This document shows, in pieces, positions 58,047 to 64,000 of a stretch of DNA of 64,000 nucleotides (its first letter is position 1; the number at the start of each line of letters is the position of its first letter). The notes under the pieces were generated by a model, which ran no database searches, was not told the DNA's origin, and saw only the letters and a program-made list of their open reading frames with translations. The DNA is from Fen-1308 sp035319185 (GTDB lineage Bacteria > Nitrospirota > Thermodesulfovibrionia > Thermodesulfovibrionales > Dissulfurispiraceae), in contig DATHDF010000035.1 of NCBI GenBank assembly GCA_035319185.1, positions 1 to 64,000 on the forward strand. The letters run 5' to 3'. A program made the translations under genes and the position numbers.

Positions 58047-58754
58047 TCACTTCTCCACATAATAGCCGACCCCGCGCATTGTCTTGATATAAGACGGATC
58101 GTTGGGGTCCTCCTCGATCTTGGCGCGAAGCCTGCGGATATGGACATCCACGGTTCTGGGTTCCACATAGACGTCGTTGCCCCAAACCATATCCAGCAGC
58201 TGTTCGCGGTTGAATATTTTTTTCGGCCTTTCAGCCAGGAATAGAAGCAGCTTGAATTCGGTTGCGCTCAGCTTTATCTGCCGCGTTCCCATCACTACAG
58301 TGAAACGCTCCTTGTCTATAGCAAGGTCTCTAATTTTCAGGATGTTTTCATTTTCGGACACATCCGACGCTGCTTCAGCCGGCTGTTCAGACCTCCTCAA
58401 AATCGCCCTGGCCCGAGCTACAAGCTCACGTGGGCTGAACGGTTTGGTTATATAATCGTCAGCTCCGACTTCCAGTCCCAGTATTTTGTCTATCTCTTCA
58501 CCCTTGGCTGTTAGCATAACTATCGGCACGCGGGCAGTATCCGGATTGCTGCGGACCATTTTGCAAAGTTCTATACCCTGTACCCCGGGAAGCATCAGGT
58601 CGAGAAATATCAGATCATACTTCCGGCTATAGATCATCTTCAACCCCTGCTCGCCGTCATAGGTCATGTCGACATCGAACCCTTCTTTCTTGAGGTTGTA
58701 CGCCACAAGTTCCACAATGTCCGTTTCGTCGTCAATGACCAGTATCCGCTTCAT
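58047..58754 (-). CDS. phoB: OmpR/PhoB-type response regulator
   Basis: 235 residues: receiver with phospho-acceptor Asp in YDLIFLDLMLPGVQG, switch Lys in DYITKPFSPRELVARARAIL; C-terminal winged helix with the recognition helix in VDVHIRRLRAKIEEDP. Pairs with the PhoR-type kinase. The start overlaps the aroB stop by four bases (ATGA). Confidence 0.95.
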   Translation of the reverse strand: MKRILVIDDETDIVELVAYNLKKEGFDVDMTYDGEQGLKMIYSRKYDLIFLDLMLPGVQGIELCKMVRSNPDTARVPIVMLTAKGEEIDKILGLEVGADDYITKPFSPRELVARARAILRRSEQPAEAASDVSENENILKIRDLAIDKERFTVVMGTRQIKLSATEFKLLLFLAERPKKIFNREQLLDMVWGNDVYVEPRTVDVHIRRLRAKIEEDPNDPSYIKTMRGVGYYVEK

Positions 58755-59830
58755 TTAATCAATGCCCTTTCAATATCCTGAGTCCTGACTCCCTTTTTCA
58801 TTACAACTTTACCGATCTTTTCGGGAAGCACAAACATCATTTCTCCCGCTACAGTCTTTTTATCTCGTTTCATGTGAGAAAGCAAATTGGCCGCGTTGAG
58901 GTCATCCGGAAGCCTGCACGGGAGTCCGTAATCTTCAACCAGTTTTTCCATACGTTCATACTGTAACCTGTCGATCATCTTAAGAACCATGGCAAGCCTT
59001 GCCTCCAGACACATGCCAAGGCCTACCGCCTCGCCATGCAGATAGCGAGAATACCTGGTTTCTGTCTCGACGGCATGGCCGATGGTATGGCCGAAGTTAA
59101 GTATGGCCCGCAAGCCCGACTCCCTTTCGTCCTGAGAAACAACCTCGGCCTTTATCTCGCAGGAGCGCCTGATGATATAACTCAGGGCTTCAGGCTTCAA
59201 ACCGAGGATATCGTCCTTCCTTCTGCTCATATAATCGAAAAAAGCCCCGTCCCATATAATTCCATATTTAATCACTTCGGCGACTCCGCACAGGATCTCT
59301 CTCTCCGGTAAAGTGCCTAGCGTTTCAGGGTCGATCCAGACAAGCCGGGGCTGATAGAACGTCCCAATCATATTCTTGCCAAGATAATGATTTACACCTG
59401 TCTTGCCGCCGACCGAACTGTCCACCTGGGCCAGAAGGGTAGTTGGGACCTGCACGAAATGAATCCCGCGCATATAAAGAGAGGCTGCAAAACCGGTGAT
59501 GTCGCCTATGACGCCGCCGCCTAGCGCAACGACACAGGAATTCCTGTCCAGTCCTTTTTTCAACAACTCTGTCAGGATATAATGTGACCACTGGTAATCT
59601 TTGTATTCTTCTCCATCAGGAACCAGCACGGAAAAGCAGTTGAATCCTGCACTGCGGACGGACTCCAACACCTGTTGTCCATAGATAGCAAACACCGTCG
59701 GATTGCTGACAACCCCGACTGTCGGGGAAAACCCGAAGGTCTTCATCTGAGCTCCCAGGCCTGAAAGAATGCCCGAGCCGATTATTATTTCGTAGCTTCT
59801 GCGTCCGAGATCAACCTTAACTTTTTCCAT
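58751..59830 (-). CDS. aroB: 3-dehydroquinate synthase
   Basis: Second step of the shikimate pathway. 359 residues. The NAD-binding motif VVALGGGVIGDITGFAASLY and zinc ligands in the ILNFGHTIGHAVE / HGEAVGLGMCLEARLA regions are present. Joined to aroK, 25 bases downstream of it. Confidence 0.97.
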   Translation of the reverse strand: MEKVKVDLGRRSYEIIIGSGILSGLGAQMKTFGFSPTVGVVSNPTVFAIYGQQVLESVRSAGFNCFSVLVPDGEEYKDYQWSHYILTELLKKGLDRNSCVVALGGGVIGDITGFAASLYMRGIHFVQVPTTLLAQVDSSVGGKTGVNHYLGKNMIGTFYQPRLVWIDPETLGTLPEREILCGVAEVIKYGIIWDGAFFDYMSRRKDDILGLKPEALSYIIRRSCEIKAEVVSQDERESGLRAILNFGHTIGHAVETETRYSRYLHGEAVGLGMCLEARLAMVLKMIDRLQYERMEKLVEDYGLPCRLPDDLNAANLLSHMKRDKKTVAGEMMFVLPEKIGKVVMKKGVRTQDIERALIK

Positions 59831-59855
59831 ATGCAGTCCTCAGTGCGCCAGGCAT

Positions 59856-60368
59856 TCAAGCCCTTTTTGCCACTCTTTCAATTATCTCGCCTGCTACTTC
59901 TGACGGCGTCTTCTCTTCTGTATCGACGGACATGTCGGCCTTCTCATAACAATGCTGCCTTGAGGCGAGCAGCTCCTTTATCTTTCCAAGAGGATCTTCA
60001 ACCTTCAGGAGAGGCCTGTCATTGTTTCTCTTTGTGCGACGGAATATCGTCTCAGCAGATGCCGTAAGGCAGACAATTACGCCTTTTGACCTTAAACGGT
60101 CGATGTTTTCCTGCCGCAGAACCGCTCCTCCACCCGTTGAGATGACCATACTTGCCCCCTGCGAGAGCCTGTTAATCATTGCGGACTCGATGTCCCTGAA
60201 AGCGGGCTCGCCGAACCTGCTGAAAATATCGGATATCTTCATGCCCTGCTCTTTCTCGATCTCGTCATCCACATCGACCAATGCGTAACCGAGCCGCCGG
60301 GCTAGGATACGTCCGACCTCGGTCTTGCCGGCGCCCATAAAACCGGTAAGAACAATATTCTTAGACAT
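59856..60368 (-). CDS. aroK: Shikimate kinase
   Basis: Phosphorylates shikimate. 170 residues; P-loop IVLTGFMGAGKTEVGRILA, VDVDDEIEKEQG, GEPAFRDIES and STGGGAVLRQ are intact. First gene of the aroK-aroB-phoB-phoR run on the reverse strand. Confidence 0.97.
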   Translation of the reverse strand: MSKNIVLTGFMGAGKTEVGRILARRLGYALVDVDDEIEKEQGMKISDIFSRFGEPAFRDIESAMINRLSQGASMVISTGGGAVLRQENIDRLRSKGVIVCLTASAETIFRRTKRNNDRPLLKVEDPLGKIKELLASRQHCYEKADMSVDTEEKTPSEVAGEIIERVAKRA

Positions 60369-60422
60369 TCCGCGAGCAACCCCTTGCTGCTGTTTTTAAA
60401 ACAGCCTGTGCTAATATAATGC

Positions 60423-60977
60423 ATGAAACGCTACTATTATACAAAAGTGGCTGCCATTATTTTCCTCATTTTCCTCATTGTCTTCATTACTTCCCCCCTT
60501 TATGCCCTGCCCGGCACACCATATCTCGTAACCGCAGTTAATGACGGAGACACCGTAAGCATCAAGGTTAGAAGCTTCGCAGGATTTCCTACCAATATCG
60601 AGCGTGTGAGGCTCATTGGCATCGACGCGCCGGAACTCTCACAGGAACCATGGGGACGAAGGGCAAAGAAGCACCTCAAGGAACTTCTAAGTAAAAGCGA
60701 CTGGGTTGTCAACGTCGAGTTTGATGCAGAGCAGCGAGACCAGTATGGCCGTCTTCTCGGATATCTATGGAACAGACGGTCTCAGACTCTCATCAATGAA
60801 CAGATGCTGGAAGACGGATATGCGGTGCTTTATACCGTTCCGCCGAATGTGAAGTATGCGGAAAGGTTCATTGAGGCGCAGCAAAGGGCCTATTCAAAGC
60901 GTCTGGGGGTCTGGAGTAGAAGCGGGCTGACGCAATCTCCCGGCCAGTGGAGAAAAGACCATCCGTCGTATCGATGA
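60423..60977 (+). CDS. Staphylococcal-nuclease-like thermonuclease (exported)
   Basis: 184 residues. A signal-like N-terminus (VAAIIFLIFLIVFITS) precedes an SNase fold: VNDGDTVSIKVR, RLIGIDAPE and FDAEQRDQYGRLLGYLW with the catalytic Asp/Arg/Glu positions. Ca2+-dependent nuclease of extracytoplasmic DNA or RNA. Divergent from aroK with about 50 bases between starts. Confidence 0.9.
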   Translation: MKRYYYTKVAAIIFLIFLIVFITSPLYALPGTPYLVTAVNDGDTVSIKVRSFAGFPTNIERVRLIGIDAPELSQEPWGRRAKKHLKELLSKSDWVVNVEFDAEQRDQYGRLLGYLWNRRSQTLINEQMLEDGYAVLYTVPPNVKYAERFIEAQQRAYSKRLGVWSRSGLTQSPGQWRKDHPSYR

Positions 60978-60998
60978 ACTGCAGCAAAGACGGCAACT

Positions 60999-61160
60999 TC
61001 ATTTGCCATTTTTTCCCTTGTCCCCGAACAGGTCTTTAAATATGCCGCTGCGGAGGGCGAGGATAATGCCCACAATGGCTAATATCACGACGAACAGCAC
61101 CTTTGTGATTTTCAGGGCCATCATGACAAGCAGCACAGCAAGAATTATCAGATAATTCAT
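60999..61160 (-). CDS. Small two-helix membrane protein (53 residues)
   Basis: ATG at 61160 overlaps the atpI stop as ATGA, so it is translationally coupled. The product (MNYLIILAVLLVMMALKITK, then a second helix VLFVVILAIVGIILALRSG) ends in FKDLFGDKGKNGK. Two membrane helices, no recognised family. It closes the atpZ-atpI group and is convergent with the nuclease gene. Confidence 0.6.
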   Translation of the reverse strand: MNYLIILAVLLVMMALKITKVLFVVILAIVGIILALRSGIFKDLFGDKGKNGK

Positions 61161-61513
61161 GTATTCGACGCCTTCTTGGCAACGGCGAGCGCTTCTTTAA
61201 TGATTATTGCCAGGACAAGGGTGAATGAGGCCAGAAAAGGCACGGGCCTTATGATCCGAAAGAAATACTGAAGGGCCACCAGAAACGTGAAGATGAGCAG
61301 CACCTTCAAAATGCTTAACCCCATTATCGCCGCCTGGGCAACCTGAGTGCCGAGAAAGCTGCGTACAGCCCAGGCCATTGCCCTGAAACTCAGCAGGCTT
61401 ATGCAGCCACCAAGAACAATATTAAATGAATACATCCAGTCGGTGAAATAGAAGGCTGCAGCTGCGAGTATGGGGATAATAATTAGGGTGTATTTAGTGG
61501 TCTTTTGAATCAT
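61157..61513 (-). CDS. atpI: ATP synthase subunit I-like protein
   Basis: 118 residues from the ATG at 61513, with four membrane helices, of the ATP synthase I family. AtpI is a chaperone for c-ring assembly or Mg/Ca handling. It overlaps atpZ by 20 bases. No atpB or other ATP synthase gene follows, which is unusual; a longer GTG-started version is possible. Confidence 0.8.
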   Translation of the reverse strand: MIQKTTKYTLIIIPILAAAAFYFTDWMYSFNIVLGGCISLLSFRAMAWAVRSFLGTQVAQAAIMGLSILKVLLIFTFLVALQYFFRIIRPVPFLASFTLVLAIIIKEALAVAKKASNT

Positions 61514-61754
61514 CGGTGGAATCAGTTCTTCCACGTTCCTCTCCTCCCTGCTTCTTTGCAACCCTGAAGAGTTCCCTGAATCCGGCGAATATGCCCATGG
61601 CAAGAAATACGAACTTCAGATATGACGTGCCGAACAGTTTGTCGAGTCCATATCCCATGAAGAACCCGACAACAATCGACAGAACAAATTGTATGCCGAC
61701 AGTGCTTGCTTCGAACAGCTGGCTGAATACCGATTTCTCATTATCCCGTTGCAA
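61494..61754 (-). CDS. atpZ: AtpZ/AtpI-family protein
   Basis: 86-residue membrane protein with two helices. The pattern STVGIQFVLSIVVGFFMGYGLDKLFGTS and MGIFAGFRELFRVAKK is typical of AtpZ, which is normally encoded just before atpI and atpB. The start is a TTG at 61754; GAGGG lies nine bases upstream. Here it follows hemL instead of preceding atpB. Confidence 0.88.
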   Translation of the reverse strand: MQRDNEKSVFSQLFEASTVGIQFVLSIVVGFFMGYGLDKLFGTSYLKFVFLAMGIFAGFRELFRVAKKQGGEERGRTDSTDDSKDH

Positions 61755-61873
61755 TCAGTCGTCCCTCAGGTCCCCGTAGTCTGATGATACAAGTTCCTTC
61801 AGCAGAATTGCAATCTGCCTGTGAACACCGGTCTTTGCATGTGCGGCGACCTGAAGGAGTGTGCGACTGCAGG

Positions 61874-63163
61874 CTATTTGTTTATCTCTTTCATAGTATC
61901 AAATGCAGCCCTGATTGTCCTGTCGATGTCCGATATCGAATGGGCCAGCGAGATAAATCCCGCTTCGAATTGCGACGGCGCCATGTATATGCCACGGTCA
62001 AGCATGCCGCAGAAGAACCGGGAAAAACGTTCTGCATCCGCCAGTTTGGCGGTTTTGTAATCCACCACCTCTGTTTTGGTAAAGTAAGAGCAGAACATAC
62101 TTCCCGCACGGTAGAATTTTGTCGGTACACCAGCCTTTCGGGATGCATCTTTCAGTCCGGCTTCAAGCTGCTGCATCCTTGCCTCGAGCTTTTCGTATGC
62201 ACCCTGCTTTATCAATATCTTCAGGGTCTCGATGCCTGCCGTCATTGCCAGTGGGTTGCCCGAAAGCGTGCCGGCCTGATATACGGGTCCTTCCGGAGAT
62301 ATCGAGGCCATGATCTCGCGCCTGCCGCCATATGCGCCTACAGGTAGCCCTCCGCCTATCACCTTTCCGAGACAGGTCAGATCAGGCCGGATGCCATAAT
62401 ATGCCTGAGCGCCTCCCAGCGCCACCCTGAAACCGGTCATCACTTCGTCGAAGATGAGCACGATGCCGTGTTTCGCCGTTTCCTTTCTCAGGGTCTCAAG
62501 AAAGCCCTTTACCGGCAGGACACAGCCTATGTTGCCTACGACCGGCTCGACAATCACGCACGCTATGGACTTCCACTCCTTTGCTATGGTCTTTCTTAAT
62601 GCGGCGATATCGTTGAATGGCAGGGTTATTGTATTTTTTGCATAGGACTTCGGTACGCCGGGGCTGTCAGGCACCCCGAAGGTCGCGGCGCCTGAGCCGG
62701 CCTTGACAAGAAGGCCGTCGGCATGTCCGTGGTAGCAACCCTCGAACTTGATGATCTTATCCCTGCCCGTAAATCCCCTGGCCGCACGAATGGCGCTCAT
62801 TGTCGCCTCTGTGCCGGAATTGACCATCCTTATCTTCTCTATCGACGGGAAGGCCTTCGTGACCAGTAAGGCCAGCTCCACCTCCAAAGGTGTGGGCGCC
62901 CCGAAGCTTGTGCCCTTTTCCGTCGCGGCCTTCAATGCCTTCACAACTGCAGGATGCGCATGACCTAAAATCATGGGCCCCCATGAAAGTATGTAATCTA
63001 TATATTTGTTTCCGTCAACATCCAGTATGCGGGAACCTTTGGCGCTTTGGATAAATAACGGCGAGCCTCCTACTGCCTTGAATGCCCTGACCGGACTGTT
63101 GACGCCTCCGGGCATCAGCCCGACAGCCTTCTTGAACAGGATGGCTGACTTTTTTCTTTCCAT
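61874..63163 (-). CDS. hemL: Glutamate-1-semialdehyde 2,1-aminomutase
   Basis: Makes 5-aminolevulinate for haem and siroheme. About 429 residues starting with MERKKSAILFKKAVGLMPGG at 63163. PLP-enzyme motifs: FEGCYHGHADGLLVKAGSG, FDEVMTGFRVALGGAQ with the catalytic Asp region, LGKVIGGGLPVGAYGGRR with the Schiff-base Lys. Needed for the siroheme and cytochrome haems encoded elsewhere in the window. Upstream of the atpZ-atpI group. Confidence 0.96.
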   Translation of the reverse strand: MERKKSAILFKKAVGLMPGGVNSPVRAFKAVGGSPLFIQSAKGSRILDVDGNKYIDYILSWGPMILGHAHPAVVKALKAATEKGTSFGAPTPLEVELALLVTKAFPSIEKIRMVNSGTEATMSAIRAARGFTGRDKIIKFEGCYHGHADGLLVKAGSGAATFGVPDSPGVPKSYAKNTITLPFNDIAALRKTIAKEWKSIACVIVEPVVGNIGCVLPVKGFLETLRKETAKHGIVLIFDEVMTGFRVALGGAQAYYGIRPDLTCLGKVIGGGLPVGAYGGRREIMASISPEGPVYQAGTLSGNPLAMTAGIETLKILIKQGAYEKLEARMQQLEAGLKDASRKAGVPTKFYRAGSMFCSYFTKTEVVDYKTAKLADAERFSRFFCGMLDRGIYMAPSQFEAGFISLAHSISDIDRTIRAAFDTMKEINK

Positions 63164-63344
63164 GTTCCTTGACCCCCGCTTTTCTTGCATGATATTAATA
63201 TTCGGATTAAATATCCACCGGACTGCAGCAAATCAAAAATCTATCAGAAAGAATCCCGCTCTGTCAAAGCAGATTATTCATATTCAGGAATTGATGTTAT
63301 TTTATATTAAGGGCCTCACAAAAATACCTTTTAAGGGGAGAAAG

Positions 63345-63833
63345 ATGAAAAAAATTTTTACGCTAGCTTTTTCGCTGATGCTGATAGCTTCGCTCAACAT
63401 CGCCATGGCCGCTGAAGATCAGAAGCCGTCTGCACCGGCGCAGGGAATGCCGATGATGGACCACAACATGAACGGGTCCGGAGGCAAGGCCATGATGAAT
63501 TGTCCTATGATGAAAGGCGACGGCCAGATGCAGATGAACTGCCCGATGATGAAAGATGGCGGACAGAAGATGATGGGCGGCATGGAACCGATGATGATGC
63601 ATCACCGCATGATGAAGGACATGATGCAGATGATGAAGGACATGATGGTCATCCAGAAGAAGATGCTTGGAGCTCCGACTGCTGGGGACAAGGCTGCGAT
63701 GGAAAAGGATCTGTCGGAAATGATCAGGAAGATGGACGGTATGATATCCATGTCGGGCTCGATGATGAACATGCAACAGACGACTTCGGACGCAAAACCT
63801 AAAGAGTCAAAACCTATGGAGCACACACACTGA
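63345..63833 (+). CDS. Exported Met/Cys/His-rich metal-binding protein
   Basis: 162 residues from the ATG at 63345 (SD AAGGGGAG). A signal peptide (KKIFTLAFSLMLIASLNIAMA) is followed by a domain packed with Met: PMMDHNMNGSGGKAMMN, two MNCPMMK units and a run of MMHHRMMKDMMQMM. It ends PMEHTH. Such Met/His/Cys clusters bind Cu(I) or Ag(I) in the periplasm. No SilE/CopA homology is obvious. A hairpin follows the stop. Confidence 0.75.
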   Translation: MKKIFTLAFSLMLIASLNIAMAAEDQKPSAPAQGMPMMDHNMNGSGGKAMMNCPMMKGDGQMQMNCPMMKDGGQKMMGGMEPMMMHHRMMKDMMQMMKDMMVIQKKMLGAPTAGDKAAMEKDLSEMIRKMDGMISMSGSMMNMQQTTSDAKPKESKPMEHTH

Positions 63834-63839
63834 AAAGCC

Positions 63840-63863
63840 GGGGATGCGGGCTACCGCGTCCCC
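63840..63863 (+). terminator. Possible terminator after the Met-rich gene
   Basis: A ten-base stem (GGGGATGCGG / CCGCGTCCCC with one G-U) and a four-base loop directly downstream of the stop; the T-run is missing. Confidence 0.4.
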
Positions 63864-63922
63864 GCATCACAGCACGATCCCTGTGGTTCTGCTAAAATGT
63901 ACTGTGGCTAAAGGAGGTCGCA

Positions 63923-64000
63923 GTGCCGTCATTTGAAGAACTGCTCAATGAACTGTCCGCTCTCTGCGGGATTGTTCCGGAATATTGGGACATCTTCGGC
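63923..64000 (+). CDS. Start of a 4-alpha-glucanotransferase-like gene (cut by window end)
   Basis: A GTG at 63923 six bases after AGGAGG opens a frame still open at the window edge (26 codons). The product begins MPSFEELLNELSALCGIVPE and continues YWDIFG. The pattern leu-rich helix then GI.PEYWDI.G is typical of the N-terminus of 4-alpha-glucanotransferases (MalQ) and related amylases. Only the first residues are visible, so the call is tentative. Confidence 0.5.
   Translation, partial: MPSFEELLNELSALCGIVPEYWDIFG

Noticed and set aside
61755..61876. Open frame between hemL and atpZ ending in ELVSSDYGDLRDD
   Set aside because: The frame is open and ends cleanly at the atpZ start, but it has no ATG, GTG or TTG and no SD, so I do not call a gene.
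1..64000. CRISPR arrays, insertion sequences, integrases or prophage genes
   Set aside because: None seen. The tRNA-Leu gene has no adjacent integrase or repeated 3' end, so no attachment site is claimed.

Overview
The window is a gene-dense bacterial chromosome segment, about half G+C. It is mostly core housekeeping genes with a few accessory patches. The gene set suggests a Gram-negative anaerobe or facultative anaerobe: a hybrid-cluster protein (Hcp), a 2-oxoacid:ferredoxin oxidoreductase, small periplasmic c-type cytochromes, a siroheme-type protein, outer-membrane and lipoprotein genes, and many c-di-GMP and chemotaxis proteins. It looks like the Nitrospirota/Desulfobacterota type of genome. 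That placement is inference from gene content; no 16S gene is present and no search was run.

Layout. 0.0-9.9 kb (reverse strand): dgkA-ybeY-HD-phoH, then a SPOR protein, queA, a SpoIID-like protein, DUF2905, queH, ruvB-ruvA-ruvC and gmhA. This is a maturation, recombination and envelope block with short or overlapping junctions. 9.9-15.5 kb: an HD-GYP-like protein and its HEAT-repeat neighbour, a monohaem cytochrome, an outer-membrane barrel, a PadR regulator and two small Cys-rich proteins. 15.6-19.1 kb: tRNA-Leu(TAG), a polyferredoxin, a small siroheme/4Fe-4S protein, a Crp/Fnr-type regulator and a diguanylate cyclase. 19.2-23.3 kb: korAB, a radical SAM DNA-repair-type protein and a second small cytochrome c. 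23.3-33.5 kb: a chemoreceptor, a CBM9-like protein, an ICMT-like methyltransferase, endonuclease III, glutamate synthase and a HAD-thioredoxin-reductase fusion. 33.8-37.1 kb: accessory region with membrane microproteins, a glycine-zipper lipoprotein, an atypical SDR and an unknown secreted protein. 37.2-43.7 kb: a CaCA antiporter, UspA, HU, Rel, MurA and a VapBC-like toxin-antitoxin pair. 43.9-53.2 kb: mutL, an AI-2E permease, truA, dksA-type gene, a 46-residue gene, frr-pyrH-tsf-rpsB, a GAF-GGDEF protein and a rhomboid. 53.3-64 kb: hcp, the phosphate group (pit, DUF47, phoR, phoB), aroB-aroK, a nuclease, an atpZ-atpI pair with a 53-residue gene, hemL, a Met-rich secreted protein and the start of a glucanotransferase-like gene.

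Regulation and links. Three near-identical palindromes of the form TGAC-N4-ATCA lie upstream of the ferredoxin gene, between the siroheme gene and the Crp/Fnr gene, and upstream of hcp 38 kb away. Each has a good -10 element about 28-35 bases from its centre on the regulated strand. This points to a small HcpR-like regulon for nitrosative or oxyanion stress made of hcp, a ferredoxin, a siroheme protein and the regulator itself.

The least explained part is 34.2-34.8 kb. Two tandem microproteins of 41 and 34 residues share the pattern KPGWW..H-x11-H in one membrane helix and are followed by a 135-residue four-helix membrane protein. Other oddities are the HAD-TrxR fusion, a desulforedoxin-like domain on a histone-like basic tail, endonuclease III with one cluster Cys changed to His, a chemoreceptor whose CZB-like tail has lost most zinc ligands, an HD-GYP protein with a broken HD motif, and a PgpH-type protein without its extracellular domain.
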